Positions 43,701-52,673 of a DNA stretch of 64,000 nt are shown here, piece by piece. The translations under genes were made by a program, and so were the position numbers. The DNA comes from Psychrobium sp. MM17-31. Its GTDB lineage: Bacteria > Pseudomonadota > Gammaproteobacteria > Enterobacterales > Psychrobiaceae. Every line of letters begins with the position of its first letter. Position 1 is the stretch's first letter. Under the pieces are notes generated by a model, which was not told the DNA's origin, searched no databases, and worked only from the letters and a program-made list of their open reading frames with translations. The stretch is from NCBI RefSeq assembly GCF_022347785.1, contig NZ_JAKRGA010000004.1:186001-250000 (forward strand), given 5' to 3'.

Positions 43701-44750
43701 ATGAAAGATAAGTCAAAAACTATCAAATTTTTACGAATTCTTGGAGCCATTGCTGGCATCTCGTCGGCGGTGATTTTTGTGCCTTGGAGTTTGGTTTTCG
43801 CTTGGTTACCGCCGCTAACCAATTCCATTGATGAGGAATTGAATCGTGCGTTAGAACAGGGATTTGATGGGGCTATCGTTTATGTTGATAAGGGCGGAGA
43901 AGCGCCGCAGCGTTATAGCGCAGGTTATCACGATAGAGCGTTAAAAACGCCTGCCGATCCCGATGCATTATTTAAGATTGCCAGTATTGGCAAACTCTAT
44001 GTTGCTGCGGCGACAGTAAAACTCGTTAATGAACAAAAGTTGTCGTTAGACGGCACGCTTGCCGAGTACTTTCCTGATTTAAAAGATAGAATTGAGAACT
44101 CCGAATCTATCACCTTGCGGATGATGTTGCGCCATCGCAGTGGGATACCTAACTATATCGATAGCCCGCGCTTTTCTTGGGATGAGTTACCCCAAAACGA
44201 TCGCGAAGCGATTGAGTTGGCGCTAGATTTACCAGCCAGTTTTGCACCTGATTCTGATTACGAATATTCCAACACCAACTACATGTTGTTGGCAGAGCTG
44301 ATGGATAAAACCCTTGGTTACAATCATTTTGAATATATTCGCCAGACCATGCTTAAACCACTGGGCATAACAAATATGTATAACTCCATTCGAGAAGCGC
44401 CAGTCGGTGAAGTTATGAGTGGTTATTACGTGGGAATTGAGGACGATTTAAAGCAAAACTATTATGGTTCGATGATTGCCACTGCCCAAAATGTAGCAGT
44501 GTTTTTACGCGCGTTAAATGATGGTTCGTTGTTAAACGAAAAAGAACAGGCGATTTACAAAGATGTGTACAAGTTTGAGCACACCGGATTAGTTCCCGGT
44601 TATCAAAGTATTGCCCGTTACGATAGCGAGACAGATACCGTGATTATTCAATTCACTAACACCACCAATTTTCAGGGATATAACTGGGAATTATCGGAAA
44701 TTTTATACAGTCGCATTAGTAAGTTAGCTGCTGCGCAAGGAGATCAATAA
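43701..44750 (+). CDS. Serine beta-lactamase-family hydrolase (class C / esterase type)
   Basis: A 349-residue protein with an N-terminal membrane anchor or signal (about 8-33). It has the serine nucleophile motif S95-I-G-K98, the YSN motif (EYSNTNYMLL) and an HTG box (HTGLVPGYQS). These place it in the broad class C beta-lactamase family, which includes esterases and D-aminopeptidases; true beta-lactamase activity is unlikely to be the main role. Its stop overlaps the DUF1697 start by one base. Confidence 0.88.
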   Translation: MKDKSKTIKFLRILGAIAGISSAVIFVPWSLVFAWLPPLTNSIDEELNRALEQGFDGAIVYVDKGGEAPQRYSAGYHDRALKTPADPDALFKIASIGKLYVAAATVKLVNEQKLSLDGTLAEYFPDLKDRIENSESITLRMMLRHRSGIPNYIDSPRFSWDELPQNDREAIELALDLPASFAPDSDYEYSNTNYMLLAELMDKTLGYNHFEYIRQTMLKPLGITNMYNSIREAPVGEVMSGYYVGIEDDLKQNYYGSMIATAQNVAVFLRALNDGSLLNEKEQAIYKDVYKFEHTGLVPGYQSIARYDSETDTVIIQFTNTTNFQGYNWELSEILYSRISKLAAAQGDQ

Positions 44751-45259
44751 TGACCAAGTACGTGGTGTTGTTTCGCGGAATTAATGTCGGCGGCAACAAT
44801 AAAGTGGCGATGAAACCCTTGGTCACAGCACTACAAGAAGCAGGCTTTAGCGATGTTAAACACTATATTCAGTCGGGAAATATCGTTTTATCTAGCAGTA
44901 ATGAGCCGACCAAGGACGTTGGCGATATCGTTGAAACTATGTATGGCTTTCGGCCCCAGATTATGGCGATAACGGCAAGTGAGTTTAAAAGTATTGCTGC
45001 GAAAAATCCTTATGCGGAACAAGAAGGTAAAACGGTGCATTGTTTTATCTGTAGCAAAACACCTCAATTGGAGCATGAGAAGGTTGAACAATATCAGTTG
45101 CCTAGCGAGCAATATCGGTTGGATGGTCGAGTATTGTATTTGTTTGCACCAGAAGGTATTGGCCGCTCTAAATTGGCGAGTAACATGGAGTCTTGCTTAG
45201 GCGTGGCGGCAACTGCGCGCAACCTAAACACCATCAATAAGGTGCTCGAAATGATATAA
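44750..45259 (+). CDS. DUF1697 protein
   Basis: A 169-residue cytoplasmic protein with the family opening YVVLFRGINVGGNNKVAMKPL and the block FSDVKHYIQSGNIVLSS, and the C-terminal GRSKLASNMESCLGVAATARNLNT. Function of the family is unknown. It is translationally coupled to the serine hydrolase upstream and ends at a bidirectional terminator. Confidence 0.92.
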   Translation: MTKYVVLFRGINVGGNNKVAMKPLVTALQEAGFSDVKHYIQSGNIVLSSSNEPTKDVGDIVETMYGFRPQIMAITASEFKSIAAKNPYAEQEGKTVHCFICSKTPQLEHEKVEQYQLPSEQYRLDGRVLYLFAPEGIGRSKLASNMESCLGVAATARNLNTINKVLEMI

Positions 45260-45292
45260 CAAACCGCTTACCCCTAGGGTAAGCGGTTTGTT
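45258..45292. terminator. Bidirectional terminator between convergent genes
   Basis: AACAAACCGCTTACCC (45258-45273) pairs perfectly with GGGTAAGCGGTTTGTT (45277-45292), with a 3-base loop. It serves the DUF1697 gene and the ABC permease gene. Confidence 0.92.
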
Positions 45293-45304
45293 ATTGCTAT
45301 TGTG

Positions 45305-47734
45305 TTATTCACTTCCGCGCAGTGAATGTATTGCTGGGCGGTTAATGAACTGGCGTAGTGGCCAGTAACAGGCGAATAAGGCGATAACGGCAATGGTCGT
45401 TATCGTTACAACAAACACCGGAATGAGTTGTAGCGAGAAGTAATCAGCTAATTCGCTCTGGAACCCGATATAGCCACCAAGTAATAGAATCACGCTAATC
45501 ACCATACCAATGCTCACAGCGCCCGTGTTTTCGCGCACGATAAGCTTGATAATGTCACGTCCCTTAGCGCCAATGGCCATCCGTGTTCCTATTTCAAAGC
45601 CGCGCATTTGCGTGCTGTAACTTAAGATACCGTATAAACCTATTGCCGAGAGAACTATTGTTAGCACGGCCAATACGGCACTAGTTACCGCTGTGGTGTA
45701 TTGGGTAAACAGCATTTCATCACGGCGATCGTCCATTTTCACTAAATCAAATACCGTGTATTGCGTCGTCACCTCTTTGAGCACGGTAACCGCTTGTTCC
45801 CGTGTTAGCTCTTGGCCATCTGCAATACGCAGTGTCATCACCGTACTCGCTTGTGAGCCAGGGCGATAAGTTTGCATTGGAATTTCTTCTTGGCCTGGGT
45901 ACAAGGTCCCTTTTACGATGCCAATAACAGTTGCAACTTGATCGCCGCCAAAGCTAACTTGTTGACCAATAGCGCTACCTTCCGGCGCTAGGGCTTTAGC
46001 AAACGCAGTGTTAATAATCATCACTGCGTTGCCATCCTTGATGTCGGCTGCGGTAAAGTTATCGCCTTCGAGCATAGTTTGGCCAATCATATTAAAATAG
46101 TGCTGGTCGATAAACTTAGTATTGACGACGAAACGCTCATTAGTAGCAACTGACGTTTGTGCGTTGAGACTAAAGTTATTAAGTGGTGCACTCGATTGAT
46201 TGATGGCGACAACTTGCGGTAATTCCATGAGTTTTTGACGCAGCTCGTTCATCACCGGAATTCTTTCTGCTTCAGGTGGTGTCGTAGTCGCCGATACTGA
46301 TAACGACAAGGTTGTTAGATTGGCCGTGTTATAACCTAGCGGCTTTTCAATCGACCCTTTAGCGTCTTGAAATAGGCTGATGTTAATAAATACCAAGGTT
46401 GTCACTATAGTCACCTGACTGATGATAAGCAATTTGCGAATACCTTGTGACACCTGTACGCCAGTGCCTTTACCGCTTGATTGCAGCGTTGAATTAAGGG
46501 CTTTGTAGTTGATCATGCGGGTGCTAAGTCGTGCGAAAAACACAGCCAAACCAAAGGCGATCACCACGGCACAGCTCAGCGTAAACCAGTTGATAGATAG
46601 CTCATTAACGCGCGGTAATTGTTGTGCTAACAACTGTTGCATCATATAGAAACCACCACTGGCAATAACTAATGCAATGCCTACAGAAAGTAGCATCAAC
46701 AAGTTAGTTTCGGCGAATATCGTGCTAAATAGGTGCTTTTTATTTGCACCTACGGCGGCGCGAATCGCCAATTGGCGTTGCTGCTCTGCGGTGCGAGAAA
46801 TAAACAAGTTGGCGATGTTGGCACAAGCAATCAATACCAAACCTATAACACCAGCGAGCAATAGGTACACCGTGCGCTCACTGTCACCAAGAATTTCGGT
46901 CTTAAAGCTCTTGGTATCCATCGCGATATTCCAGCCCTTGAAGAATTCGATCGAGATGACTTCCGATTGCCACTTGTCATTAACCAAAGCGGTTAGCGTT
47001 TGATTGATTTGGCTAATGGTCATTGGTGTAGTGAGCTTGCCAATGTACATTTGAGCGTTGCTAATGTTTCCCCAAGCTGTTCTTAAGCGCGGGCTAGCGT
47101 GATTGTAGTCCCACGGTAAAAATACGCTAGTTTTGACACCTGTTTCATAAAGTTCTGGCTCAACGAATTCTTGCGCTAACACCCCGACAATGGAAAAGCT
47201 ATTGCCGCTAAAATCCATTTTCTTGCCTAAGATATTTTCGTCACCAGCAAATTGTTGTTGCCACATGTCATAACTAATAATGGCTACTGGATTGTTTGTA
47301 TCTTTTGCTTCAGTCTCTTCAAAGCGGCGACCCAATGCCATAGGTGCATCAACAAGCCCGAAGTATTCAGGTGTCACAAACAACATTTCAAGCGTTGGCT
47401 GATTAAGTGAGTTAATCAACACATCTTCAGACGCATAAAGTAAAGCTGAGTCACTAAATACCTCTTGGTTTTCATACATGTGCACCAAACCCGGGTAAGT
47501 GAAAGCATTGCCAACGCGTTCGCCTTTGTTATTGCTAAAAATGTTGTTTACTTGAAACAGCTGCTCTTGATCTGGATAAGGCAACGGCTTAGCAATTAAC
47601 ACGTAAGCCAAGGTAAGTACACATAGTAAAGCACCGAGTGTCGTCCCCATAGTCGCGACTATGGCTGCGATGAAACCAGGTTTTTTCTTTAAACCTGCCC
47701 ATGCCTGTTTTTGTTGGTAGGAAAACTGACTCAT
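45305..47734 (-). CDS. ABC exporter permease (MacB/FtsX type, 809 residues)
   Basis: A large permease with two FtsX domains and two MacB-like periplasmic cores. Spans are seen near residues 18-42, 285-310, 335-360, 380-405 and in the last 160 residues. It shows GSERTVYLLLAGVIGLVLIACANIANLF and GYNTANLTTLS, and ends in the second FtsX repeat (GTRMAIGAKGRDI). Its ATG overlaps the ATPase stop by 4 bases. With the ATPase and the HlyD-like adaptor it forms an ABC efflux system that probably uses an outer-membrane channel encoded elsewhere. Substrate unknown. Confidence 0.92.
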   Translation of the reverse strand: MSQFSYQQKQAWAGLKKKPGFIAAIVATMGTTLGALLCVLTLAYVLIAKPLPYPDQEQLFQVNNIFSNNKGERVGNAFTYPGLVHMYENQEVFSDSALLYASEDVLINSLNQPTLEMLFVTPEYFGLVDAPMALGRRFEETEAKDTNNPVAIISYDMWQQQFAGDENILGKKMDFSGNSFSIVGVLAQEFVEPELYETGVKTSVFLPWDYNHASPRLRTAWGNISNAQMYIGKLTTPMTISQINQTLTALVNDKWQSEVISIEFFKGWNIAMDTKSFKTEILGDSERTVYLLLAGVIGLVLIACANIANLFISRTAEQQRQLAIRAAVGANKKHLFSTIFAETNLLMLLSVGIALVIASGGFYMMQQLLAQQLPRVNELSINWFTLSCAVVIAFGLAVFFARLSTRMINYKALNSTLQSSGKGTGVQVSQGIRKLLIISQVTIVTTLVFINISLFQDAKGSIEKPLGYNTANLTTLSLSVSATTTPPEAERIPVMNELRQKLMELPQVVAINQSSAPLNNFSLNAQTSVATNERFVVNTKFIDQHYFNMIGQTMLEGDNFTAADIKDGNAVMIINTAFAKALAPEGSAIGQQVSFGGDQVATVIGIVKGTLYPGQEEIPMQTYRPGSQASTVMTLRIADGQELTREQAVTVLKEVTTQYTVFDLVKMDDRRDEMLFTQYTTAVTSAVLAVLTIVLSAIGLYGILSYSTQMRGFEIGTRMAIGAKGRDIIKLIVRENTGAVSIGMVISVILLLGGYIGFQSELADYFSLQLIPVFVVTITTIAVIALFACYWPLRQFINRPAIHSLRGSE

Positions 47735-48447
47735 ACTGCCTCCTGCTCAACTGTTTCAAGATTTGGCGTAGTTAAGATAGCGCCGTCTAGCAGTTTTAAT
47801 TGAGTCGTTGCCATGTCGGCGTAACGAGGATCGTGAGTTACCATACAAATAGTGGTGCCAGCTTTGTTTAGCTGCTCTAGCACATCCATGACTTGATCAC
47901 CGCTTTTAGAATCGAGGTTACCTGTTGGCTCATCGACTAGCAGAATCGCTGGTTTGGCAACAAGCGCACGAGCTATGGCGATACGCTGTTGTTGACCACC
48001 AGAAAGCTGATTCGGTTTGTGGCTGATACGATGGCTCATATCTACAAGTTCTAAACACTCTTGAACCCGCGCTTTGATTTGTTCATCGCTCAGCTTGGCT
48101 TTGCCATAACGCAGCGGTAGGGCAACGTTGTCGAATACGGATAATTCATCGATTAGATTGAACGACTGAAAGATAAATCCAATTTTACTGCTGCGGATCT
48201 CCGCCGCCATATCCAACGATAAGTCGGTAACATTAACGTCTTCGATAAAGTACTCGCCGCCGCTTGGCATATCCAACAACCCTAAAATTGAGAGCAGGGT
48301 TGATTTACCACAGCCAGACGGGCCAGAAATCGAAACGTAATCACCTTCGTAAATCTCTAAATCGATGCTCTTGAGGGCATGTGTCTCGAGTTCATCAGTT
48401 TCAAAGACCTTAGCGATGTTTTTCATTTTTATTTTGATATTTTTCAT
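47731..48447 (-). CDS. ABC exporter ATP-binding protein (MacB/LolD-like)
   Basis: A 238-residue ATPase with Walker A SGPSGCGKST, signature LSGGQQQRIAIARAL and Walker B ILLVDEPTGNLD, then the H-loop in MVTHDP. It is the LolD/MacB type of ATPase and pairs with the permease that overlaps its stop. AAGGAATTACCC precedes the ATG. It follows the adaptor gene by 32 bases. Confidence 0.95.
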   Translation of the reverse strand: MKNIKIKMKNIAKVFETDELETHALKSIDLEIYEGDYVSISGPSGCGKSTLLSILGLLDMPSGGEYFIEDVNVTDLSLDMAAEIRSSKIGFIFQSFNLIDELSVFDNVALPLRYGKAKLSDEQIKARVQECLELVDMSHRISHKPNQLSGGQQQRIAIARALVAKPAILLVDEPTGNLDSKSGDQVMDVLEQLNKAGTTICMVTHDPRYADMATTQLKLLDGAILTTPNLETVEQEAV

Positions 48448-48479
48448 GGGTAATTCCTTGTTGTTTAACTAATGCGCTA

Positions 48480-49736
48480 CTAAGACTTAATGCCTAGCAC
48501 TGTTGCGGTTTTAGTGATGTTTGATAGATCGGAAACGATAAACTGTTGATTGTCTTTCGCTCCTGAAATGATTTCGATATAGCGGCCTGCTTGGCGGCCT
48601 AATTTCAGCTCAACTAACTCAGCTTGCTGTGTTTGTGGATCGACGCGATAAAGCGATACCTTGCTATTGGATTTAATGCTTGGTGGACGCTGGATGTAAT
48701 GGACGTTTTTCAGGGTATCGGCGGTGATAATACCGTCGACATTAAGCATTGGTCGAGCGCTGGCAGGCAATTGCTCTGGTAGTTCAATTTCTACTTCGAC
48801 GGTATTGTCCGCAACAATAGGATCGATGCGAGATACAGTACCCATAATCTTATCGCGGCGCGTATCTATGATGGTTGATTGGCCGATTTCGATTTGTTGT
48901 GCTTGGCTTTGTGGTACGCGAATAAGGGCGATCAGGTCGCTAACGCTACCGATCAATGCTACTTCTTGTCCTGCCGATAGGCTTTGTCCTAATTCCACTG
49001 ATAGACGCTGTAACACACCATCGAAACCTGCGCGTACCGTTAGTTTATCGAGGCGAGCTTGGGCGATATCTAATAGGCCTTGTTGTTGATGAACGCGATC
49101 TTGAGCGATGCTCACTGCTTCTTGGTGAACTAAATCGAGCTGAGCTAGGCGCTGTTTCAAAATGGCTATGCGTTTTTTAAGTTGTTGCTCATTCAGCAAT
49201 GTTTGCTGGAAAGTGAGGGTCGAAACGATGCCTTGCTTTTCTAGTTTTTCTTCAGCAATACGTTTGAGTGAAGCTGTTTCGTAGTTCGCGTTAATTTGTG
49301 CCAATGCAGCAGCTTCATTGAGTTTTTCACGCTGTTGATTGAGCTTTAGTTGGCGTAGATTGGCTTTTTCCTGACTCAGGGCACGCTTGGCGCTGTCTAG
49401 TTGCTGTTGTAATTCAGGGTTATCTAACAACACTATGACGCTGTCGGCTTTTACGTTAGCACCGGGCTTAAGCACGATTTCTTTAACCGTTGCGCGGGAA
49501 AACGCCGTAATAAGCTGCTGCTTGTCTGACTTGAGGCTGCCGTATCCTTCGATAATCACATCGAGATCGCCGCGTTTAACTTGGTCGATCAAAATCTCGC
49601 CGCGCTTAACTGATACCGAACTGGCACTTTGATTAGCCCAAAGCGCTAACACTGCAACCACCGCGATGCCGACCACTAACAACGTTTTGTTAGACCAATT
49701 AATCGTGGCTTTCTTTTTTGTTTTAACTACGTCCAT
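48480..49736 (-). CDS. HlyD/MacA-like periplasmic adaptor
   Basis: A membrane-fusion adaptor of 418 residues with one N-terminal span (about 14-32), a lipoyl-like half, a long coiled-coil hairpin (about 110-225), and beta-barrel domains (VRAGFDGVLQRLSVELGQ). The start is ATG 49736 (MDVVKTKKKATINW), 4 bases after GAGGG; the longer frame adds 18 residues that overlap the promoter leader. It is first in the adaptor-ATPase-permease operon under a sigma-54 promoter and tandem palindromes. Confidence 0.93.
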   Translation of the reverse strand: MDVVKTKKKATINWSNKTLLVVGIAVVAVLALWANQSASSVSVKRGEILIDQVKRGDLDVIIEGYGSLKSDKQQLITAFSRATVKEIVLKPGANVKADSVIVLLDNPELQQQLDSAKRALSQEKANLRQLKLNQQREKLNEAAALAQINANYETASLKRIAEEKLEKQGIVSTLTFQQTLLNEQQLKKRIAILKQRLAQLDLVHQEAVSIAQDRVHQQQGLLDIAQARLDKLTVRAGFDGVLQRLSVELGQSLSAGQEVALIGSVSDLIALIRVPQSQAQQIEIGQSTIIDTRRDKIMGTVSRIDPIVADNTVEVEIELPEQLPASARPMLNVDGIITADTLKNVHYIQRPPSIKSNSKVSLYRVDPQTQQAELVELKLGRQAGRYIEIISGAKDNQQFIVSDLSNITKTATVLGIKS

Positions 49737-49772
49737 GACGCCCTCGGAATTATTCGATAATTTATTGTTGTG

Positions 49773-49790
49773 TAGCGAGGAGCGTGCCAA
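49773..49790 (-). promoter_or_regulatory. Sigma-54 promoter of the ABC efflux operon
   Basis: On the minus strand TTGGCACGCTCCTCGCTA matches the consensus TTGGCACG-N4-TTGCW except one base in the -12 element, and has the essential GG-N10-GC spacing. It lies about 40 bases before the adaptor start. Confidence 0.85.
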
Positions 49791-49852
49791 TCTTTAATCT
49801 TCTTATAATTCAGTGATTTATATTGTTTGTGGTAGTATGGAGACAGTTGTTG

Positions 49853-49887
49853 GTCCGATATCGGACTGGCTACTTTCGATATCGGAC
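49853..49887 (-). promoter_or_regulatory. Tandem upstream activator palindromes
   Basis: GTCCGATATCGGAC (49853-49866) is a perfect palindrome; a second, TTCGATATCGGAC (49875-49887), is centred 21 bp away, two helical turns. They lie about 100-120 bases upstream of the predicted start point of the sigma-54 promoter. An NtrC-type enhancer-binding protein, encoded just upstream, is the probable binder. Confidence 0.8.
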
Positions 49888-49915
49888 TGATAGGGAGCTG
49901 AGGATTGTCTGTTGT

Positions 49916-51190
49916 TTAACTGATGTTGCTAGGCAGTTTGATCGTGACAGTCACGCCACCTTGTTTGTTGTTTTCTAATGCGATAGAGCCGTTGTGTTGT
50001 TCGACAATGTTGCGACAAAAATTAAGCCCAATACCTTGGCCCTGTGTTTTGGTAGTAAATAACGGGACAAATAGATTATCGAGATTGGCAAAGCCGTGAC
50101 CATTGTCGGTTACTGTTATCTCATGTTGCTTGCCGTGCTGACTAATGGCGAGCGCAATATCATTTGCGCCGGCTTCCACTGCGTTTTTTATCAGATTAAT
50201 AAGCACTTGTTCTAAAAAGGTTTGGTCGGCCCATAACCATTGGCAGTGTAGCGAAATATCCAGTTGTTGCTCGTTGAACAGGCCGTTAAGGCGCTCTTTT
50301 AATTGCGCGGTGTTTATTTGTTTTGGCGCGAGATTAAATTGCTGAGATAGCGACGAATAACGACTAACAAAGTCTTGCAGGTGATGACAGCGTTCGTGAA
50401 TTAGCGCTAGCGCCTTTTGATCTCGTTCGCTACTGCTGCGCGTGGCGAGGCTTTCCGCTAACGAAGACACTGGAGTTAGCGAATTACGAATTTCATGGCT
50501 CATAACCCGAATAATTTGTTGCCATGCGGTCTGCTGACTTTCTCGTTTAACTGATTCGATGTTGGTGAACACAAGTAGTTGATGAGTTTGTCCGTCGTCT
50601 ATGAATTCACTTTGGCTAATTTGCCATTGCTGGCTTTGCTTCTCGAGCTGCCATTTATTATCACGCTTACTCAGGTTGAGTAGCTTGGGGGAGGCATTGC
50701 GAAACATTTGCCACGGCTGCGCATAAAGCATCGAAAATGCGCCATTGGCGTAGCTCAATTTATTTTTTTGATTAAAGACTAAAATCGGAATGTTTAACTG
50801 ATCAATGAGTTGATACACCAAAAAGGCGTGCTGATCGTAGCGGGACTTTTGCTCTGCTAAATGTTCGCTCAGGGCTCTAAGTTGCTGATGCAATTCGGCA
50901 GCGGTACCTTGCTTAAAATCTGACTTAGCGTATTGGTTATAATCTTCAACGCGCATCGACTCGATATGTAACAAGCTGCGCTCGTATGTTGCGATTATTC
51001 GGCGATAAATCTTATTTAGTGTAATGGCGCAAAACAGTCCGATGAGTCCCAATAAAATGGCAATATTCCACGGTGCCATTTCAAGCTGATAAAGTATGAC
51101 TCCACATAACGCGAGCAATACTGCCGTCAACAAGACAAAGCGAATAGCTAGGTAAGACTCCAGAGAGCGATTAGCGTGCAATGTGATCAT
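49916..51190 (-). CDS. Sensor histidine kinase (NtrB/NtrY-like)
   Basis: A 424-residue kinase with two N-terminal spans (about 17-60), a PAS-like region (YQLIDQLNIPILVFNQKNKLSYAN), a HisKA box (RVMSHEIRNSLTPVSSL) and an ATPase domain (LINLIKNAVEAGA, VTDNGHGFAN, GQGIGLNFCRNIV). It overlaps the upstream response regulator gene by 20 bases. Together they control a sigma-54-dependent export operon next door. Confidence 0.92.
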   Translation of the reverse strand: MITLHANRSLESYLAIRFVLLTAVLLALCGVILYQLEMAPWNIAILLGLIGLFCAITLNKIYRRIIATYERSLLHIESMRVEDYNQYAKSDFKQGTAAELHQQLRALSEHLAEQKSRYDQHAFLVYQLIDQLNIPILVFNQKNKLSYANGAFSMLYAQPWQMFRNASPKLLNLSKRDNKWQLEKQSQQWQISQSEFIDDGQTHQLLVFTNIESVKRESQQTAWQQIIRVMSHEIRNSLTPVSSLAESLATRSSSERDQKALALIHERCHHLQDFVSRYSSLSQQFNLAPKQINTAQLKERLNGLFNEQQLDISLHCQWLWADQTFLEQVLINLIKNAVEAGANDIALAISQHGKQHEITVTDNGHGFANLDNLFVPLFTTKTQGQGIGLNFCRNIVEQHNGSIALENNKQGGVTVTIKLPSNIS

Positions 51191-52538
51191 ACTTTTCCAA
51201 TCGGCGATAAAGTGAAGACTTAGTAAGCCCTAGTAACTTCGCCGCCTGTGGCACGTTTTTCTCGGTGCGCGCCAGAGCTTGTTCTATAAGGCTTATTTCC
51301 GCTTGCTCTAGCGTCATAAAGGTCATGGTATCGCTATTACTTCTCGCTGTGGTGATAGGAAGATCGGCTTCGTTTAACACAGGATTGTCGTCGCTTGGCA
51401 TTGACAGTAGTAGAGCGCGTTCAATCACATGGCTTAGTTCACGCAAGTTTCCTGGCCACTGATAAGCGAGCAGCGCTTGCTTGGCACATTGACTAAAGGA
51501 TGGTGGTTGGCGGTTATATTTTTTGGCAAACTCCGCCATAAAGTGCTCGGCTAGTGGCACGATATCGTCGAGTCTTTCCCGCAACGATGGCACTCGAAAC
51601 TCTAGGGTGTTGAGGCGATAAAATAGATCTTCTCGAAACTGCTCCTGAGCAATAAGTTTCGTGAAATCGCCATTGGACGCGCTGATTAATCGGCATTGTG
51701 TTTGCTGAGTTTTACTACTGCCAAGCGGTTCGAATTCACCTGATTCAACCACACGTAATAGTTTGGCTTGTTGCGATAGCGGAATATTGGCAATTTCATC
51801 AAGAAATAGCGTGCCTTCTTGCGCTAGCTCAAAACGGCCAATACGACTGGATTTCGCATCGGTAAACGCGCCTTTAGTGTGACCAAACATCTCACTTTCA
51901 AATAGTGATTCTGAAATAGCGCCCATGTTGACGCTAATAAACGGCTTGTCGGCCAGCTGCGAGCGCTGGTGAATGTGTTTGGCGAGCTGGCTTTTACCCG
52001 TGCCGTTATCGCCTGTGAGTAAAATCGCGACATCGGTCGCCGCCACGTTGTCTATTTGCTGCAGTAACTTAACCATACAAGGTGAGCGCCATTGGTAGCT
52101 ATTTTGTGGCTCAGGCTCAAGGCGTTGATGGAGTCGTTGATTTTGTTGTTTTAACCCCGCCATGGTGAGTTGTTGGGAAATAACTTGAAGTAAGCGTTGA
52201 TTTTTCCATGGCTTTTCAATGAAATCACTGGCGCCAATTTGCATCGATTTTACCGCTAGTTCCACATTCGACCATGCCGTCATTGCAACTGCAGGAACCT
52301 GTGGGTGATTCTTCGATAGCCATCGCAATAACTCTAATCCTTCATCACCAGACGTAGTATCGAGCGCGTAGTTCATATCGAGTAACACAAGCGACACAGA
52401 ATTTTTATCGATGATTTGCTGCGCTTGATAAGGCGATTCAGCTTCGAGAACTTGGTAGTTATTGTCCTCTAACAGAAAGCTTGCGCTTAAACGAATGTCG
52501 GGCCGATCATCGACGATAAGAATGGTTGCAGACGCCAC
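51171..52538 (-). CDS. Sigma-54-dependent response regulator (NtrC family)
   Basis: A ~455-residue regulator: receiver domain with phosphoacceptor Asp in VSLVLLDMNYAL, an AAA+ domain (LLTGDNGTGKSQLAKHIHQR, FLDEIANIPLSQQAKLLRV), the sigma-54 contact loop as GAFTDA instead of GAFTGA, and a C-terminal Fis-type helix-turn-helix (LIEQALARTEKNVPQAAKLLGLTKSS). The start is GTG 52538, with GGAAA just before; an in-frame TTG at 52583 adds 15 residues. It likely binds the palindromes at 49853-49887. Confidence 0.92.
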   Translation of the reverse strand: MASATILIVDDRPDIRLSASFLLEDNNYQVLEAESPYQAQQIIDKNSVSLVLLDMNYALDTTSGDEGLELLRWLSKNHPQVPAVAMTAWSNVELAVKSMQIGASDFIEKPWKNQRLLQVISQQLTMAGLKQQNQRLHQRLEPEPQNSYQWRSPCMVKLLQQIDNVAATDVAILLTGDNGTGKSQLAKHIHQRSQLADKPFISVNMGAISESLFESEMFGHTKGAFTDAKSSRIGRFELAQEGTLFLDEIANIPLSQQAKLLRVVESGEFEPLGSSKTQQTQCRLISASNGDFTKLIAQEQFREDLFYRLNTLEFRVPSLRERLDDIVPLAEHFMAEFAKKYNRQPPSFSQCAKQALLAYQWPGNLRELSHVIERALLLSMPSDDNPVLNEADLPITTARSNSDTMTFMTLEQAEISLIEQALARTEKNVPQAAKLLGLTKSSLYRRLEKYDHIAR

Positions 52539-52621
52539 TTTTTTTCCAGATATAAACAAGTCGTGCTTGCATAGTAAGGGCAAATTGTGAGGACTACAAC
52601 TGGGAAAGTAAATCTTAAATG

Positions 52622-52644
52622 ACTGAATGCTATGAACATTCAGT
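52622..52644 (-). terminator. Hairpin between LacI and regulator genes
   Basis: ACTGAATG (52622-52629) pairs with CATTCAGT (52637-52644). It lies just before the response-regulator gene on the minus strand, after LacI. The T-run is poor. Confidence 0.4.
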
Positions 52645-52673
52645 ATTTAAAGTGATTGCGGGAGTGACTAGTT

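Noticed and set aside
43701-44750. Antibiotic-resistance beta-lactamase
   Set aside because: The SxxK/YSN/HTG set is shared with many esterases and peptidases, and there is no AmpR-type neighbour.
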